Source: a virus. From it: DNA of 46,093 nt. The notes beneath the pieces were generated by a model that did no database searches, was not told where the DNA came from, and was given only the letters and a program-made list of their open reading frames with translations. Within the stretch, counting starts at the first letter, position 1. Every line of letters starts with the position of its first letter. The translations under genes and the position numbers were made by a program. Of this stretch, positions 14,191-22,878 are shown one piece after another. The DNA lies in the IMG/VR virus record IMGVR_UViG_3300031825_000366, positions 1-46,093 of that record; one strand, written 5' to 3'.

Positions 14191-15973
14191 TCCCCCGACC
14201 CGGTGGGCTCGTGACGCGGTAGAAGGGCGGATCGTCGTCGGGGAGATCGTCAGGGCCGCGGCTGAGCGGCACCTGAAGGACATTGTAGACCGGAGCGGCA
14301 AGGATCTGCACTGGCGACCGGAGAAGGCTGGTCACGTCTTGCGGTTCCTGCCGGCGGTGTTGCCGATCACGGCTGGTGCGAAGGCGGGGCATCCGTTTCA
14401 TCCGCTGCCGTGGCAGGTGTTCTGCGCCGGGTCGCTATTCGGTTGGCGGATGGACAGCGGGCGGATGCGGTTCCGCCGTGCCTGGCTGGAGACGGGGAAG
14501 GGGCAGGCCAAAAGCCCGTTCATGGCAGCCATCGGCCTCTACATGATGGGCTGGTACGGTATCGCCCGATCCGAGGTCTATTCCATCGGGCAGGATCGGC
14601 GCACCGCGAATGTGCTTTTCGGCGACGCGGTCGCGATGTGCCGGCATGCGATCCCTGGGCAGGAGGACGAGCCGGAGGAACTGCGGGAGACGCTGGAGAG
14701 CCGCGGCGATGTGCTGATCCGCGGCGAAGGCGATAACGCCTGGAAGATCGAGCACCCTGCTACAAGCTCCAAGTTCCAGGCGCTGGCGAACGGAGAGGCA
14801 ATTTCCGGCCCCCGGCCGACGCTGGTTGCGGCGGATGAGATCCACGAGTTCAAGTCGAGTGACGCGATCGAGACTTGGCAACGCGCCATTGCGAAGATGC
14901 CGGGCGATGCGCTGATGATGCTCGGTACCAATACCCCGGCGAGCACGCAGCCGGTGGGGACGGCGTTCAGCGAGTTTTACCAGAAGGTGGCGCGCGGCGA
15001 GGTGAAGGACGATCAGGCATTCGCCTTCATCGCCCGGGTGGACAAGGCCGACCGCGAGACAATCTTCGAGAACGAAAAGGCCTGGCCGAAAGCTTTGCCC
15101 GCGCTGGGTATCACCTTCCCGGTGGAAAACATCCGCGGTGAGGTAGCAACGGCGAAAGCGCTTCTCTCGACCGCCATGTCGGTCAAGCGCCTCTATTTCG
15201 GTATTCCGATTGGAAGCACAGACTTCTGGATTGCCGAAGAGCCTTGGGCCGCGGTCCAGGGCGAATTCGATATCGAAGACATGCGCGGGTGCCCGTGCTG
15301 GCTCTCCCTCGACCTTTCCCAAAAGAACGACCTCACGGCCCTGACGGCGGTGTGGCTGAAGGGTGGGCGGCTCTACGCGAAGACTTGGTATTGGACGACG
15401 CGTTCTGGCCTTGCTGACCGAGCCCGCGCTGATCAAGCTCCATATGAACAATGGGTTCAGGAGGGGTGGCTAGAGGCTGTTCCCGGCGCCACCATCGACA
15501 AGACCTTCGTCGCGGCTCAGGTGGCTGAGATCTGCGCCGCGCATGACGTGCAGTTTCTGGCCTTCGACCCTGCCGGCATGGGCGATTTCATATCATCGTG
15601 CGAGACGGTCGGCTTTCCGGTGTGGCGGTTCAAGGGGGCTGACGAGCCCGAAGGCGTCGGACTGAAGCTGATGGCGCATGCGCAGGGTACGCGGATCCTG
15701 TTTGAAGATCGACAGCTGTGCATGCCACGCTCAGTAGAGCGCCTGGAGGACCGCATCCTTCAGGGGACGATAACGGTGGAGAATTCTCCTGTTACATATT
15801 GGTGCGCTGGAAACGCTATTCTGATCTCAGATGGAATGAAAAATAGGGCATTCGATAAGAAAAGATCACGCGGCAGAATTGATGGACTTGTAACTTTGGC
15901 TATGGCGGCAGGGGCTGCGGATAACGTTCAATTGGAAGCCAAGAAACCATCATACCAGATGATCTTTGTCTAG
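14153..15973 (+). CDS. terL: Terminase large subunit
   Basis: 606 residues from GTG 14153, chosen because GAGGG is upstream and the conserved DPPTRWARDAVEGRIV region starts soon after. ATPase domain: Walker A-like TGKGQAKS (about 114-121) and Walker B TLVAADEI with catalytic Asp-Glu (228-229). Nuclease domain: SLDLSQKND (Asp387), FDPAG, and GRIDGLVTLAMA near the end. This is a Terminase_1-type enzyme that pairs with P27 small subunits. The last ~150 bp are noticeably AT-richer than the rest. Confidence 0.95.
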   Translation: MRRTNSSAKLPDDPPTRWARDAVEGRIVVGEIVRAAAERHLKDIVDRSGKDLHWRPEKAGHVLRFLPAVLPITAGAKAGHPFHPLPWQVFCAGSLFGWRMDSGRMRFRRAWLETGKGQAKSPFMAAIGLYMMGWYGIARSEVYSIGQDRRTANVLFGDAVAMCRHAIPGQEDEPEELRETLESRGDVLIRGEGDNAWKIEHPATSSKFQALANGEAISGPRPTLVAADEIHEFKSSDAIETWQRAIAKMPGDALMMLGTNTPASTQPVGTAFSEFYQKVARGEVKDDQAFAFIARVDKADRETIFENEKAWPKALPALGITFPVENIRGEVATAKALLSTAMSVKRLYFGIPIGSTDFWIAEEPWAAVQGEFDIEDMRGCPCWLSLDLSQKNDLTALTAVWLKGGRLYAKTWYWTTRSGLADRARADQAPYEQWVQEGWLEAVPGATIDKTFVAAQVAEICAAHDVQFLAFDPAGMGDFISSCETVGFPVWRFKGADEPEGVGLKLMAHAQGTRILFEDRQLCMPRSVERLEDRILQGTITVENSPVTYWCAGNAILISDGMKNRAFDKKRSRGRIDGLVTLAMAAGAADNVQLEAKKPSYQMIFV

Positions 15974-16000
15974 CCTTGGCATGGGCCGGAGAACAGCGAC

Positions 16001-17977
16001 ATGAACAGGGCTTATTCTATCCTCGCCATCAAGGCGGTGGACGATGACGAACGGGTCATCCGGGGGATCGCGACCACTCCCGATCCGGACCGCGTGGGAG
16101 ACATCGTCGAGCCGCTTGGCGTATCCTTCACCAATCCGATGCCCCTGCTGTGGCAGCACGACCATAAGTCGCCGGTGGGCACCGTCACGTTCGACAAGCC
16201 GACGAAGACCGGGATCACCTTTGAGGCCCGCCTGCCGAAGGTCATGGAAGCGGGCGCCTTGCGCGACCGGATCGATGAGGCGTGGCAATCCGTCAAGCTC
16301 GGGCTGGTTCGGGCCGTGTCTATCGGCTTTCGCGCCGTCGAATACGCGTTCATGGACGACGGCGGCGTCCGCTTCGTCAAGTCCGAAGTCTATGAGCTTT
16401 CACTGGTCACGATCCCGGCAAACGCCGACGCGACCATTACCGCAATCAAGTCGATTGATGCCCCTTTGCTCGCCGCGCTCGGCAAGGAGCCGAAGGCCGC
16501 TGATCGACCTGTCCATCCCGGCGCCTCGGGAAAACCCACCAAGACAGTGAACCTGAGGCCGAAGGAGGCCAAATCCATGTCCAAGACCATTCAGGAGCAG
16601 ATCTCTGCTCTGGAAGCCAAGCGCGCCGCGAACGCCGCCCGCATGGCCGAAATCATGCAGAAGGCGACCGAGGAAGGCCGCACCACCGACGAGGCAGAAC
16701 AGGAGGAGTTCGACGCGCTGGACGCCGAGAACGCCCCGATCGAAGCCGACCTGAAGCGCTTCCGCGCCTTGGAGAAAGCCAACATCGCTTCCGCAAAGCC
16801 TGTCAACGGCGGCAATGCCGACGACGCCAGCCGTTCGCGGGCCACTGGCCCGAGTGTGTCGGTGAAGAACATCGTCCTGCCCAAGGGCACCGTCTTCGCC
16901 CGATACGTCGGCGCGCTGGCGAACGCCCGCGGCAACCGCTTCGAGGCGGCCGAGTTCGCCAAACGCTGGCAGGATTCGACCCCTGAGGTTGGCGCCATGC
17001 TCCGCATGCCCACCGACGTGATCGAAAAGGCTGCGGTTGCGGCCGGCACGACCACTGATTCGACTTGGGCTGCGCCTCTGGTGCAGTACCAGAACATGGC
17101 CAGCGAGTTCATCGACTACCTCCGGCCCCTGACCATCATCGGGCGGATGAACGGCTTCCGCCGCGTCCCCTTTAAGGTGAAGGTGCCGCGGCAGACCGGC
17201 GGCGCATCCGTCAACTGGGTCGGTGAAGGCAAGGTGAAGCCGCTGTCCGCGCTGGCGTTCGACAGCCTTACGCTCGACTTCGCCAAGGTCGCTGGCATCG
17301 TCCCCCTGACCGAGGAGCTGGTGCGTTTTTCCAGCCCGGCGGCCGAGGAGCTGGTGCGCTCCGACCTCGCCAGCGCCATCGCGCAGTTTATCGACGCCGA
17401 GTTCATCGATCCGTCCAATGCGGCGACCGATGTGTCTCCTGCCTCGGTGACCTACGGCGTCTCGGCGGTGACCGCGACCGGCACCACGGCGGCGGCGTTC
17501 CGCGCCGACGTGAAGTCCATGTTCGCCGCGATGCTGGCGGCCAATCAGCAGGTGACCGCCGGATACTGGGTCATGACGCAGACGCAGGCGCTCGCCCTGT
17601 CGCTGATGCAGAACTCTCTCGGCCAGCCGGAATTTCCCGGCATCACCATGACCGGCGGCACGCTGCTGGGCTTCCCGGTGATCACCTCGGAAAACCTGCC
17701 GGCTTCCACCGGCTCGCCAGCCGATGGCTATCCCATCATCTTCGTCATGCCGGGTGAGATCCTGCTGGCGGACGATGGTGGTGTGTCCATCGACATGAGC
17801 CGCGAGGCCTCGCTGCAGATGGAGAGCACCCCGGATTCCCCGTGGACCGCCACCACCGTCACCGTGAACCTGTGGCAGCACAACATGGTGGCGATCAAGG
17901 CCGAGCGCTACATCAACTGGAAGCCGCGCCGCTCCACCGCGTCGGGCATCATCGCCGGTGCCAAGTACGCCGAGTGA
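16001..17977 (+). CDS. HK97-type prohead protease fused to major capsid protein
   Basis: 658 residues. Residues 1-170 are the serine prohead protease (His53 or His55 in WQHDHKSPVG, Ser107 in RAVSIGFRA). A linker and a coiled delta-like scaffold region (about 195-270, SMSKTIQEQISALEAKRAAN) precede the HK97-fold capsid protein (about 300-650, with WAAPLVQYQNMASEF and ITMTGGTLLGFPVITSENLP). Normally these are two genes; the fusion must be self-processed. It directly follows terL, whereas the portal gene is displaced 5.7 kb downstream. Confidence 0.95.
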   Translation: MNRAYSILAIKAVDDDERVIRGIATTPDPDRVGDIVEPLGVSFTNPMPLLWQHDHKSPVGTVTFDKPTKTGITFEARLPKVMEAGALRDRIDEAWQSVKLGLVRAVSIGFRAVEYAFMDDGGVRFVKSEVYELSLVTIPANADATITAIKSIDAPLLAALGKEPKAADRPVHPGASGKPTKTVNLRPKEAKSMSKTIQEQISALEAKRAANAARMAEIMQKATEEGRTTDEAEQEEFDALDAENAPIEADLKRFRALEKANIASAKPVNGGNADDASRSRATGPSVSVKNIVLPKGTVFARYVGALANARGNRFEAAEFAKRWQDSTPEVGAMLRMPTDVIEKAAVAAGTTTDSTWAAPLVQYQNMASEFIDYLRPLTIIGRMNGFRRVPFKVKVPRQTGGASVNWVGEGKVKPLSALAFDSLTLDFAKVAGIVPLTEELVRFSSPAAEELVRSDLASAIAQFIDAEFIDPSNAATDVSPASVTYGVSAVTATGTTAAAFRADVKSMFAAMLAANQQVTAGYWVMTQTQALALSLMQNSLGQPEFPGITMTGGTLLGFPVITSENLPASTGSPADGYPIIFVMPGEILLADDGGVSIDMSREASLQMESTPDSPWTATTVTVNLWQHNMVAIKAERYINWKPRRSTASGIIAGAKYAE

Positions 17978-17985
17978 GCCGAAAC

Positions 17986-18014
17986 ATAGGCCGGGGGCTC
18001 GTCTCCCGGCCTAT
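17986..18014 (+). terminator. 10-bp stem-loop after the capsid gene
   Basis: ATAGGCCGGG (17986-17995) pairs perfectly with CCCGGCCTAT (18005-18014) over a 9-nt loop. No T-run follows, so it is more likely an attenuator or mRNA 3'-end stabiliser for the abundant capsid message than a full terminator. Confidence 0.6.
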
Positions 18015-18030
18015 CTAGAAAGGGTATGAC

Positions 18031-18360
18031 ATGCCGAACCTGATCGCGGTGCGTGAGGTCCGATACGCCGGCCGGAACGTCTTCCCCGGAGAGGCTTTCG
18101 AGGCTTCCGATAAGGAGGCCAAACTGCTGGTGGCCATCGGAAAGGCGAAGCCGGCGGACATCTCGGAGCCCGAGGTGCCTGCCATCCCGAAGACGGCAGA
18201 GGACATCGTCGCCCTGCGCGGGGACTATGAGACCATGGTGGGGAAGCGCCCTTTCATGGGCTGGGACGCGGCCCAAATCCGCGAGAAGATGGCGGCCTAC
18301 AAGCGTCGCGATCTGAAAAGCCCCGAGTACAGCACCACGGCGCTCAAGGCCGAGGACTGA
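18031..18360 (+). CDS. Small structural-region protein
   Basis: 109 residues. VRYAGRNVFPGEAFEASDKE and AKLLVAIGKAK resemble the short beta-rich proteins that follow capsid genes in HK97-like phages; the rest is acidic and helical. Possibly a head decoration or completion protein (inference). The stop TGA is embedded in the presumed CTG start of the next gene. Confidence 0.7.
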   Translation: MPNLIAVREVRYAGRNVFPGEAFEASDKEAKLLVAIGKAKPADISEPEVPAIPKTAEDIVALRGDYETMVGKRPFMGWDAAQIREKMAAYKRRDLKSPEYSTTALKAED

Positions 18361-18992
18361 TCTGTCCAGACTGGCGCGGGCAACCCGTCGCGATCATCGC
18401 CTCCGGGCCAACCGCGAAGCGCGCGAAGATCGAGGCCCTGCGGGGTCGCGTCAAGGTCATTGCCATCAAGGAAAATGTGGACCTCTGCCCATGGGCGGAT
18501 CTGGTCTACGGGTGCGACGCCCCATGGTGGCGGCACCGCAGGGGCCTGCCTGAGTTCGATGGCCTTAAGGTCTGTTGGGCCGGCAACGGGCTGGACGGGT
18601 TCCCTGATGTGCACCGGGTGGAAATCGCCCGTGAGCGCGGCGGGTACCGCGAAGATCTGGTCATGCAGCCGCAGGGCACCATCGGCGGCGGCGGGAACAG
18701 CGGGTTTCAGGCGCTCAACCTCGCGCTGCAGTTCGGGGCGCGCGATATCCTCCTGATCGGCTTCGACATGAGCGATCAGGGCGGGGTTCACTGGTACGGC
18801 CGCAACCGGTGGCCGATGGCGAACAATCCGGACAGATCAAGTTTCCGCCGGTGGATCGCGGCCTATGGCCGGGCGCTCCCGACGCTCATGGCGCTTGGGG
18901 CGCGGGTCTTCAATGGCTCGCCGCATTCGGCGCTCGATTGCTTCCCGAGGGTGACGATTGATGGCTTCATGGAGCATCTGGATCGGGTTTGA
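18357..18992 (+). CDS. DUF115-like protein, first gene of the glycan cassette, non-canonical start
   Basis: Coding sequence is evident from 18360 on (ICPDWRGQPVAIIASGPTAK), but no ATG, GTG or TTG is in frame between a stop near 18230 and GTG 18477, which would cut off the conserved glycine-rich IIASGPTAKR segment. CTG 18357 overlaps the previous stop and is the best candidate start, giving 211 residues. GGNSGFQALNLALQFGARD and LLIGFDMSDQGGVHWYG are typical of DUF115-like phage proteins linked to sugar transfer. Exact activity unknown. Confidence 0.72.
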   Translation: MICPDWRGQPVAIIASGPTAKRAKIEALRGRVKVIAIKENVDLCPWADLVYGCDAPWWRHRRGLPEFDGLKVCWAGNGLDGFPDVHRVEIARERGGYREDLVMQPQGTIGGGGNSGFQALNLALQFGARDILLIGFDMSDQGGVHWYGRNRWPMANNPDRSSFRRWIAAYGRALPTLMALGARVFNGSPHSALDCFPRVTIDGFMEHLDRV

Positions 18993-19686
18993 TCCTCGCG
19001 AGGCGGCGGCGTTCGCCGTGGCACGCGAGAGCATCCGCCGCCGCCTGTCGCTGCGGGTCCCGATCCATGGCCTTGTCCTTTCCGACCTGCGCGCCCGCGG
19101 CCTGTACTCCCGGCCGACCGAAGCGAGGGCCACATCGGATGGGCATCGCCAGATGTGGGACTGCATCTCGGGCGCTCCCATGGCGACGGAATTTGCGGTT
19201 TCGAGGTTCCTCGTTCCGCATCTCGCGCAAACGGGTCTCGCGCTTTTCATGGACTGCGACATGCTGGTGCGGGCGAACCTCATGGAGTTGTTCCGGCGGG
19301 TCGACCCCGCGCACGCGGTGACCTGCGTAAAGCACGATCATCGTCCGGCCGAAGGGCTCAAGATGGATGGCCAGGCGCAGACATCCTATGGCCGGAAGAA
19401 CTGGTCATCGGTCATGATCTTCAACTGCGACCACACCTCGAACAAGAGGCTGACCGTCGATCTGGTGAACACGGTGCGTGGCCGCGACCTGCACCAGTTC
19501 TGCTGGCTCGACGACGAGGACATTGGCGAGATCGGGCCGGAATGGAACTGGCTCGCCGGGCACTCCTCGCCCGACATCGAGCCGAAGATTGTCCATCACA
19601 CCGAGGGTTCGCCCTGCATGCCCGGCTATGAGCAGGCGCCGTTCGCCGATGAATGGCGGGCCGAGCTGGCGCGGTGGGCGAAGTGA
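18961..19686 (+). CDS. Glycosyltransferase, GT8-like
   Basis: 241 residues from ATG 18961, overlapping the previous gene. The fold is GT-A: WIGFDPREAAAFAVARESI at the N-terminus and ALFMDCDMLVRANLMEL with the DxD metal/nucleotide-sugar site, then WLDDEDIGEIG and a C-terminal IVHHTEGSP similar to the HxxG ligand of GT8 enzymes. It probably transfers a hexose from a UDP-sugar. The acceptor is unknown; capsid, lipopolysaccharide or DNA are all possible. Confidence 0.82.
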   Translation: MASWSIWIGFDPREAAAFAVARESIRRRLSLRVPIHGLVLSDLRARGLYSRPTEARATSDGHRQMWDCISGAPMATEFAVSRFLVPHLAQTGLALFMDCDMLVRANLMELFRRVDPAHAVTCVKHDHRPAEGLKMDGQAQTSYGRKNWSSVMIFNCDHTSNKRLTVDLVNTVRGRDLHQFCWLDDEDIGEIGPEWNWLAGHSSPDIEPKIVHHTEGSPCMPGYEQAPFADEWRAELARWAK

Positions 19687-19698
19687 CGGGAGGCTGCC

Positions 19699-20478
19699 AT
19701 CGGTCTCGGTGACCAGCTGATCGCATCGGGCCTTGCCCGCGGCGCGAAGGCGCGGGGCAAGCGGATCGCGTTCGGCGATGGTCGGCGCATCCTGTGGGAC
19801 CACAATTCGGAGCAGATCTTCCGCGGCAACCCAAACGTCGCCTCCCCTGGATGCGAGGCTCATGGGGATGTGGAGTGGATCCACTTCTACAAAGGAAATC
19901 GGCTCTACAATCGTCACGACAGGGTCAGAAACAAATGGGTATGGAACCTGGAGTTCCGCCCAGTCCCCGGAGAGGTGTTCCTGACGCCATCCGAGACCAA
20001 GGCTGGAAAGCGTGCCGGCTCCAGCTTCGTCCTGATGGAGCCCAACGTCGAGGGATGGAAGTCGGTGGCGCCGAACAAGGATTGGGGCCGCGCCCGGTAT
20101 CAGGCCGTTGCTGACCGGCTCCGCGGCGATGGCTTTCGCATCATCCAGTTCGCCTATAACAAAGCCGGGCCGGCTGTGACCGGGGCAGAGGTTGTCCGCA
20201 CAACGTCGTTTCGGGATGCTCTGGCGGTCATGGCTCACGCCGCGCTCTACATCGGCCCCGAGGGAGGCCTGCACCACGGGGCTGCGGCCATGGGTGTGAA
20301 CGCCGTGGTGCTGTTTGGCGGGTTCATCCCGCCGGCTGTGACGGGCTACAGCGGCCACGCCAATCTCACGGGCGGCGCAGATGCCTGCGGCTCGATCCTG
20401 CCGTGTGCGCACTGCCGGAAGGCGCTGGACGCGATCTCTGTTGATGAAGTTTACGCCGCGGCGAGGGAGCGCCTGTGA
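19699..20478 (+). CDS. Glycosyltransferase, GT9/heptosyltransferase-like, apparent ATC start
   Basis: The protein reads IGLGDQLIASGLARGAKARG from 19699 onward without an upstream ATG, GTG or TTG: an in-frame TGA (19684-19686) precedes it and the first in-frame GTG is at 19870. A good Shine-Dalgarno GGGAGG (19688-19693) lies 5 nt before ATC 19699, so ATC seems to be used, or was ATG before mutation. The 259 residues end with a GT9-like nucleotide-binding part (MAHAALYIGPEGGLHHGAAA). GLGDQL resembles the glycine-rich N-terminal loop of ADP-heptose transferases. Confidence 0.75.
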   Translation: MGLGDQLIASGLARGAKARGKRIAFGDGRRILWDHNSEQIFRGNPNVASPGCEAHGDVEWIHFYKGNRLYNRHDRVRNKWVWNLEFRPVPGEVFLTPSETKAGKRAGSSFVLMEPNVEGWKSVAPNKDWGRARYQAVADRLRGDGFRIIQFAYNKAGPAVTGAEVVRTTSFRDALAVMAHAALYIGPEGGLHHGAAAMGVNAVVLFGGFIPPAVTGYSGHANLTGGADACGSILPCAHCRKALDAISVDEVYAAARERL

Positions 20479-21063
20479 ATGGACAAGCATAGGCCTTTCG
20501 GCGCCCGGTATCAGGTGCAGCGTCGCGTTGCTGGTTATCACGATGTGCGCATGGACGGCATGAGCGATCTGGTGCTTAGGGCCGCCGGGAAAACCGTCTT
20601 CGATATCGGGTGCAACCGCGGCCTCGTCGGCTTCGAGTTCGCCAATAACGGGGCCTCTTCCGTTGACGGCTGCGACATTTACGAAGACGGGATCAAGACG
20701 GCTCGCGAGCTGTTCGCCGATCTTCGGTCTGTCGAAAGCAGATTTGAGGTCGTGGACCTCGCCAAGGGGCCTGATGCGCTCCGTCCTTTCACTGGGCGGG
20801 CCTACGATATCACGCTCTGCCTCGCGACCTACCACAAGCTCAAGCGCGTGATGGCGCCGGAGGATCTGAGCGCTCTGGTGCTGCACTTCGGCCGGTGGAC
20901 GAAGGGCTATTTCGCGTGGCGTGCGACCTCGGACAAGCCGGATGAGAACGAGGCCGAGATGGTCGCACTGGATCGCGACCTTGAGAAGGCCGGGCTGTTC
21001 CGGATTCACACGTCCTACATTTCGACAGAATTGGGAGTAGCCGCCATATGGGCGCGAGCGTGA
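20479..21063 (+). CDS. Class I SAM-dependent methyltransferase
   Basis: 194 residues, starting directly after the previous stop. Motif I is VFDIGCNRGLVGFEFA (about 40-55), with acidic GCDIYEDG and VVDLAKG following. CLATYHKLKRVM occupies the motif IV position; there is no DNA-type NPPY or nucleotide-base signature. A sugar or small-molecule O-methyltransferase fits the neighbourhood. Confidence 0.82.
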   Translation: MDKHRPFGARYQVQRRVAGYHDVRMDGMSDLVLRAAGKTVFDIGCNRGLVGFEFANNGASSVDGCDIYEDGIKTARELFADLRSVESRFEVVDLAKGPDALRPFTGRAYDITLCLATYHKLKRVMAPEDLSALVLHFGRWTKGYFAWRATSDKPDENEAEMVALDRDLEKAGLFRIHTSYISTELGVAAIWARA

Positions 21064-21614
21064 CGGCACTTCAGGATGCGAGCGAGATTGCGGCGCTCGT
21101 TGACCTCGCCAAGTCAGAGGGCGTGTCGTCCTACCTGGAGATCGGGTCGAAGTTCGGCGGGTCGCTGAAGGCGGTTTCCGGCGCACTTCCGAAAGGGTCG
21201 CGCGTCGTCTCGGTCGATCTTCCGGCGGAAGGAAAAGTGGCGGCAAGCCGAACATCTCTTCTCGACGTGCTTGCCGGACTGAAGGCCGATGGCTATGACG
21301 CATACGGAATTTGGGGCGACAGCACTGCGCCGGAGATCGTGGACAAGGTCAGCGCGCTCGGCCCCTTCGATCTGCTGCTGATCGACGCGAACCATACCCT
21401 GCCCTTCGTGGTGCGGGACTGGATCAACTATTCGCCGATGGCCCGCATGGTGGCCTTCCACGACATCTCCTGGCGCCGAGCGCCGGAGTGGCAGGGGGAG
21501 CGGATCGACGTGCCGGAGTTCTGGCGGGCCATCAGCCCGGCCTATCGGCATGCGGAATTCCGCATGTGCCCCACGGGGAAGAACAACGGGATTGGTGTCC
21601 TGTGGCGCTCGTGA
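21048..21614 (+). CDS. Class I SAM-dependent methyltransferase (Methyltransf_24-like)
   Basis: 188 residues, overlapping its neighbour by 16 nt. SSYLEIGSKFGGSLKAVS is motif I, VVSVDLP motif II, GPFDLLLIDANHTLPFVVRD motif IV. The LLIDANH block and MVAFHDISW are typical of O-methyltransferases acting on sugars and of cephalosporin-hydroxylase-like families. Probable role: methylating a transferred sugar. Confidence 0.82.
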   Translation: MGASVTALQDASEIAALVDLAKSEGVSSYLEIGSKFGGSLKAVSGALPKGSRVVSVDLPAEGKVAASRTSLLDVLAGLKADGYDAYGIWGDSTAPEIVDKVSALGPFDLLLIDANHTLPFVVRDWINYSPMARMVAFHDISWRRAPEWQGERIDVPEFWRAISPAYRHAEFRMCPTGKNNGIGVLWRS

Positions 21615-22240
21615 TTTCAACATGGTGCTGGGGATCGAAGTATCCGCCCCACTACCTTTCGCGTCTTCGCGACGGGGTGGCGCGAAACATGAAGGGTGAA
21701 TACCGCTTTCTCGTGTGCCAGCCCGGCCTATGTGATGAACACCTGACGCGCATTCCGGGGTGCTTCGCCCGGCTTCGGACCTTCGATCCGGAGTGGCAGT
21801 CCGCCAACGGGATCAATCCCGGCGACCGCATCGTCACGCTGGATCTGGATCTGATCGTGACCGGCGCGCTGGATGCGCTGTTCGATCGGGACGAACCATT
21901 CTCGATCCTGCAGGGCGTGAACGCTTCCAACCCGTGCCCCTACAATGGATCGGTGTGGATGCTGCGGGCCGGCTACCGGCCGGACGTGTGGTCGGAGTTT
22001 ACGCTGGAGCGCGCCGCCAAGGTGCCGCATGATTCCTTTCCGGATGATCAGGCATGGTTCGCGCATCACCTGCCCAACGCGGGGAAGTTCGGGCCGGAGA
22101 ATGGTGTGTACGCCTTCATGAAGCCGGGTTGGCCGAAGGGCGCGGCGCTTCCTGAGAATGCTCGGCTTGTGGCCTTTCCGGGGCACCGCGACCCGTCGCA
22201 GTTTACCTCTGTCGAGTGGGTTCGGAGGCATTGGAGATGA
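21611..22240 (+). CDS. Glycosyltransferase-like (GT-A, DLDL motif)
   Basis: 209 residues from GTG 21611, which overlaps the previous stop by 4 nt; GTG 21602 is an alternative. VISTWCWGSKYPPHYLSRLR at the start and IVTLDLDLIVTGALDALFD with a DxD are typical of a GT-A enzyme. PYNGSVWMLRAGYRPDVW and QAWFAHHLPNAGKF follow the same pattern as phage and capsule transferases. Sugar specificity unknown. Confidence 0.75.
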   Translation: MISTWCWGSKYPPHYLSRLRDGVARNMKGEYRFLVCQPGLCDEHLTRIPGCFARLRTFDPEWQSANGINPGDRIVTLDLDLIVTGALDALFDRDEPFSILQGVNASNPCPYNGSVWMLRAGYRPDVWSEFTLERAAKVPHDSFPDDQAWFAHHLPNAGKFGPENGVYAFMKPGWPKGAALPENARLVAFPGHRDPSQFTSVEWVRRHWR

Positions 22241-22878
22241 AGGCGGTCGTAACCGGCTCCGCCGGCTTCATCGGCCGACATCTTGTGGCCGCGCTTCAGG
22301 CTCTTGGGCATGAGGTGGTCGGGCTTGACCTCACGGCTGGCGATGACGTGCTGTCATGTGCCCTGCCGGATGCGGACGCGGTCTTTCATCTCGCAGCGCA
22401 AACCGATGCGTGTTGTGAAGACGCCGAAGCCGATGCGCGGGCGAATATCATGGGAGCGATCCGGGTTCTCCGCAGGTACGGGCCGAAGGCAGTGTTTGCC
22501 TCCTCCTCCATGGTGAACTACCCCGCCACGCCATACGCGATTTCCAAGCGGGCCGGCGAGGATTATGCCCGGCTCTACGGGGCCACGGTTGTGCGGTTCT
22601 GTAACATCCACGGGCCGGGCGGTCACAGCGTATTCGAGCGGTTCGCCGCTGCGGATGTGATGACGATCTACGGCACCGGGGAACAGAAGCGGACCTACGC
22701 GCATGTCAGCGCGGCCGTGCAGGCATTGATTTGTCGGCAGGGGATGGGAGGGCTGTTCATCCTCCCCGGCTCTGACTTGTCCGTCAATGAGGTGGCGGAT
22801 CTGTTCCCCGGCAAGTCCCGCCGATATGTTTCGCCCCGGCTGGGCGACATGATGGACGCGAGGCAGGCCGCAGCATGA
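22237..22878 (+). CDS. NAD(P)-dependent nucleotide-sugar epimerase/dehydratase (short)
   Basis: 213 residues, shorter than the usual ~310 of extended SDR enzymes. VTGSAGFIGRHL is the cofactor-binding glycine motif, VFHLAAQTDA the second conserved strand, and TPYAISKRAGE carries the YxxxK catalytic pair; SSSM provides the serine. The sugar-binding part is reduced. It probably modifies the nucleotide sugar used by the nearby transferases. 4-nt overlaps on both sides. Confidence 0.85.
   Translation: MKAVVTGSAGFIGRHLVAALQALGHEVVGLDLTAGDDVLSCALPDADAVFHLAAQTDACCEDAEADARANIMGAIRVLRRYGPKAVFASSSMVNYPATPYAISKRAGEDYARLYGATVVRFCNIHGPGGHSVFERFAAADVMTIYGTGEQKRTYAHVSAAVQALICRQGMGGLFILPGSDLSVNEVADLFPGKSRRYVSPRLGDMMDARQAAA

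Noticed and set aside
16400-17881. 493-codon antisense frame over the capsid gene
   Set aside because: Shadow of the protease-capsid gene without recognisable domains.
19405-21303. 632-codon antisense frame over the glycan cassette
   Set aside because: Shadow frame; sense-strand genes have motifs and overlapping starts and stops.
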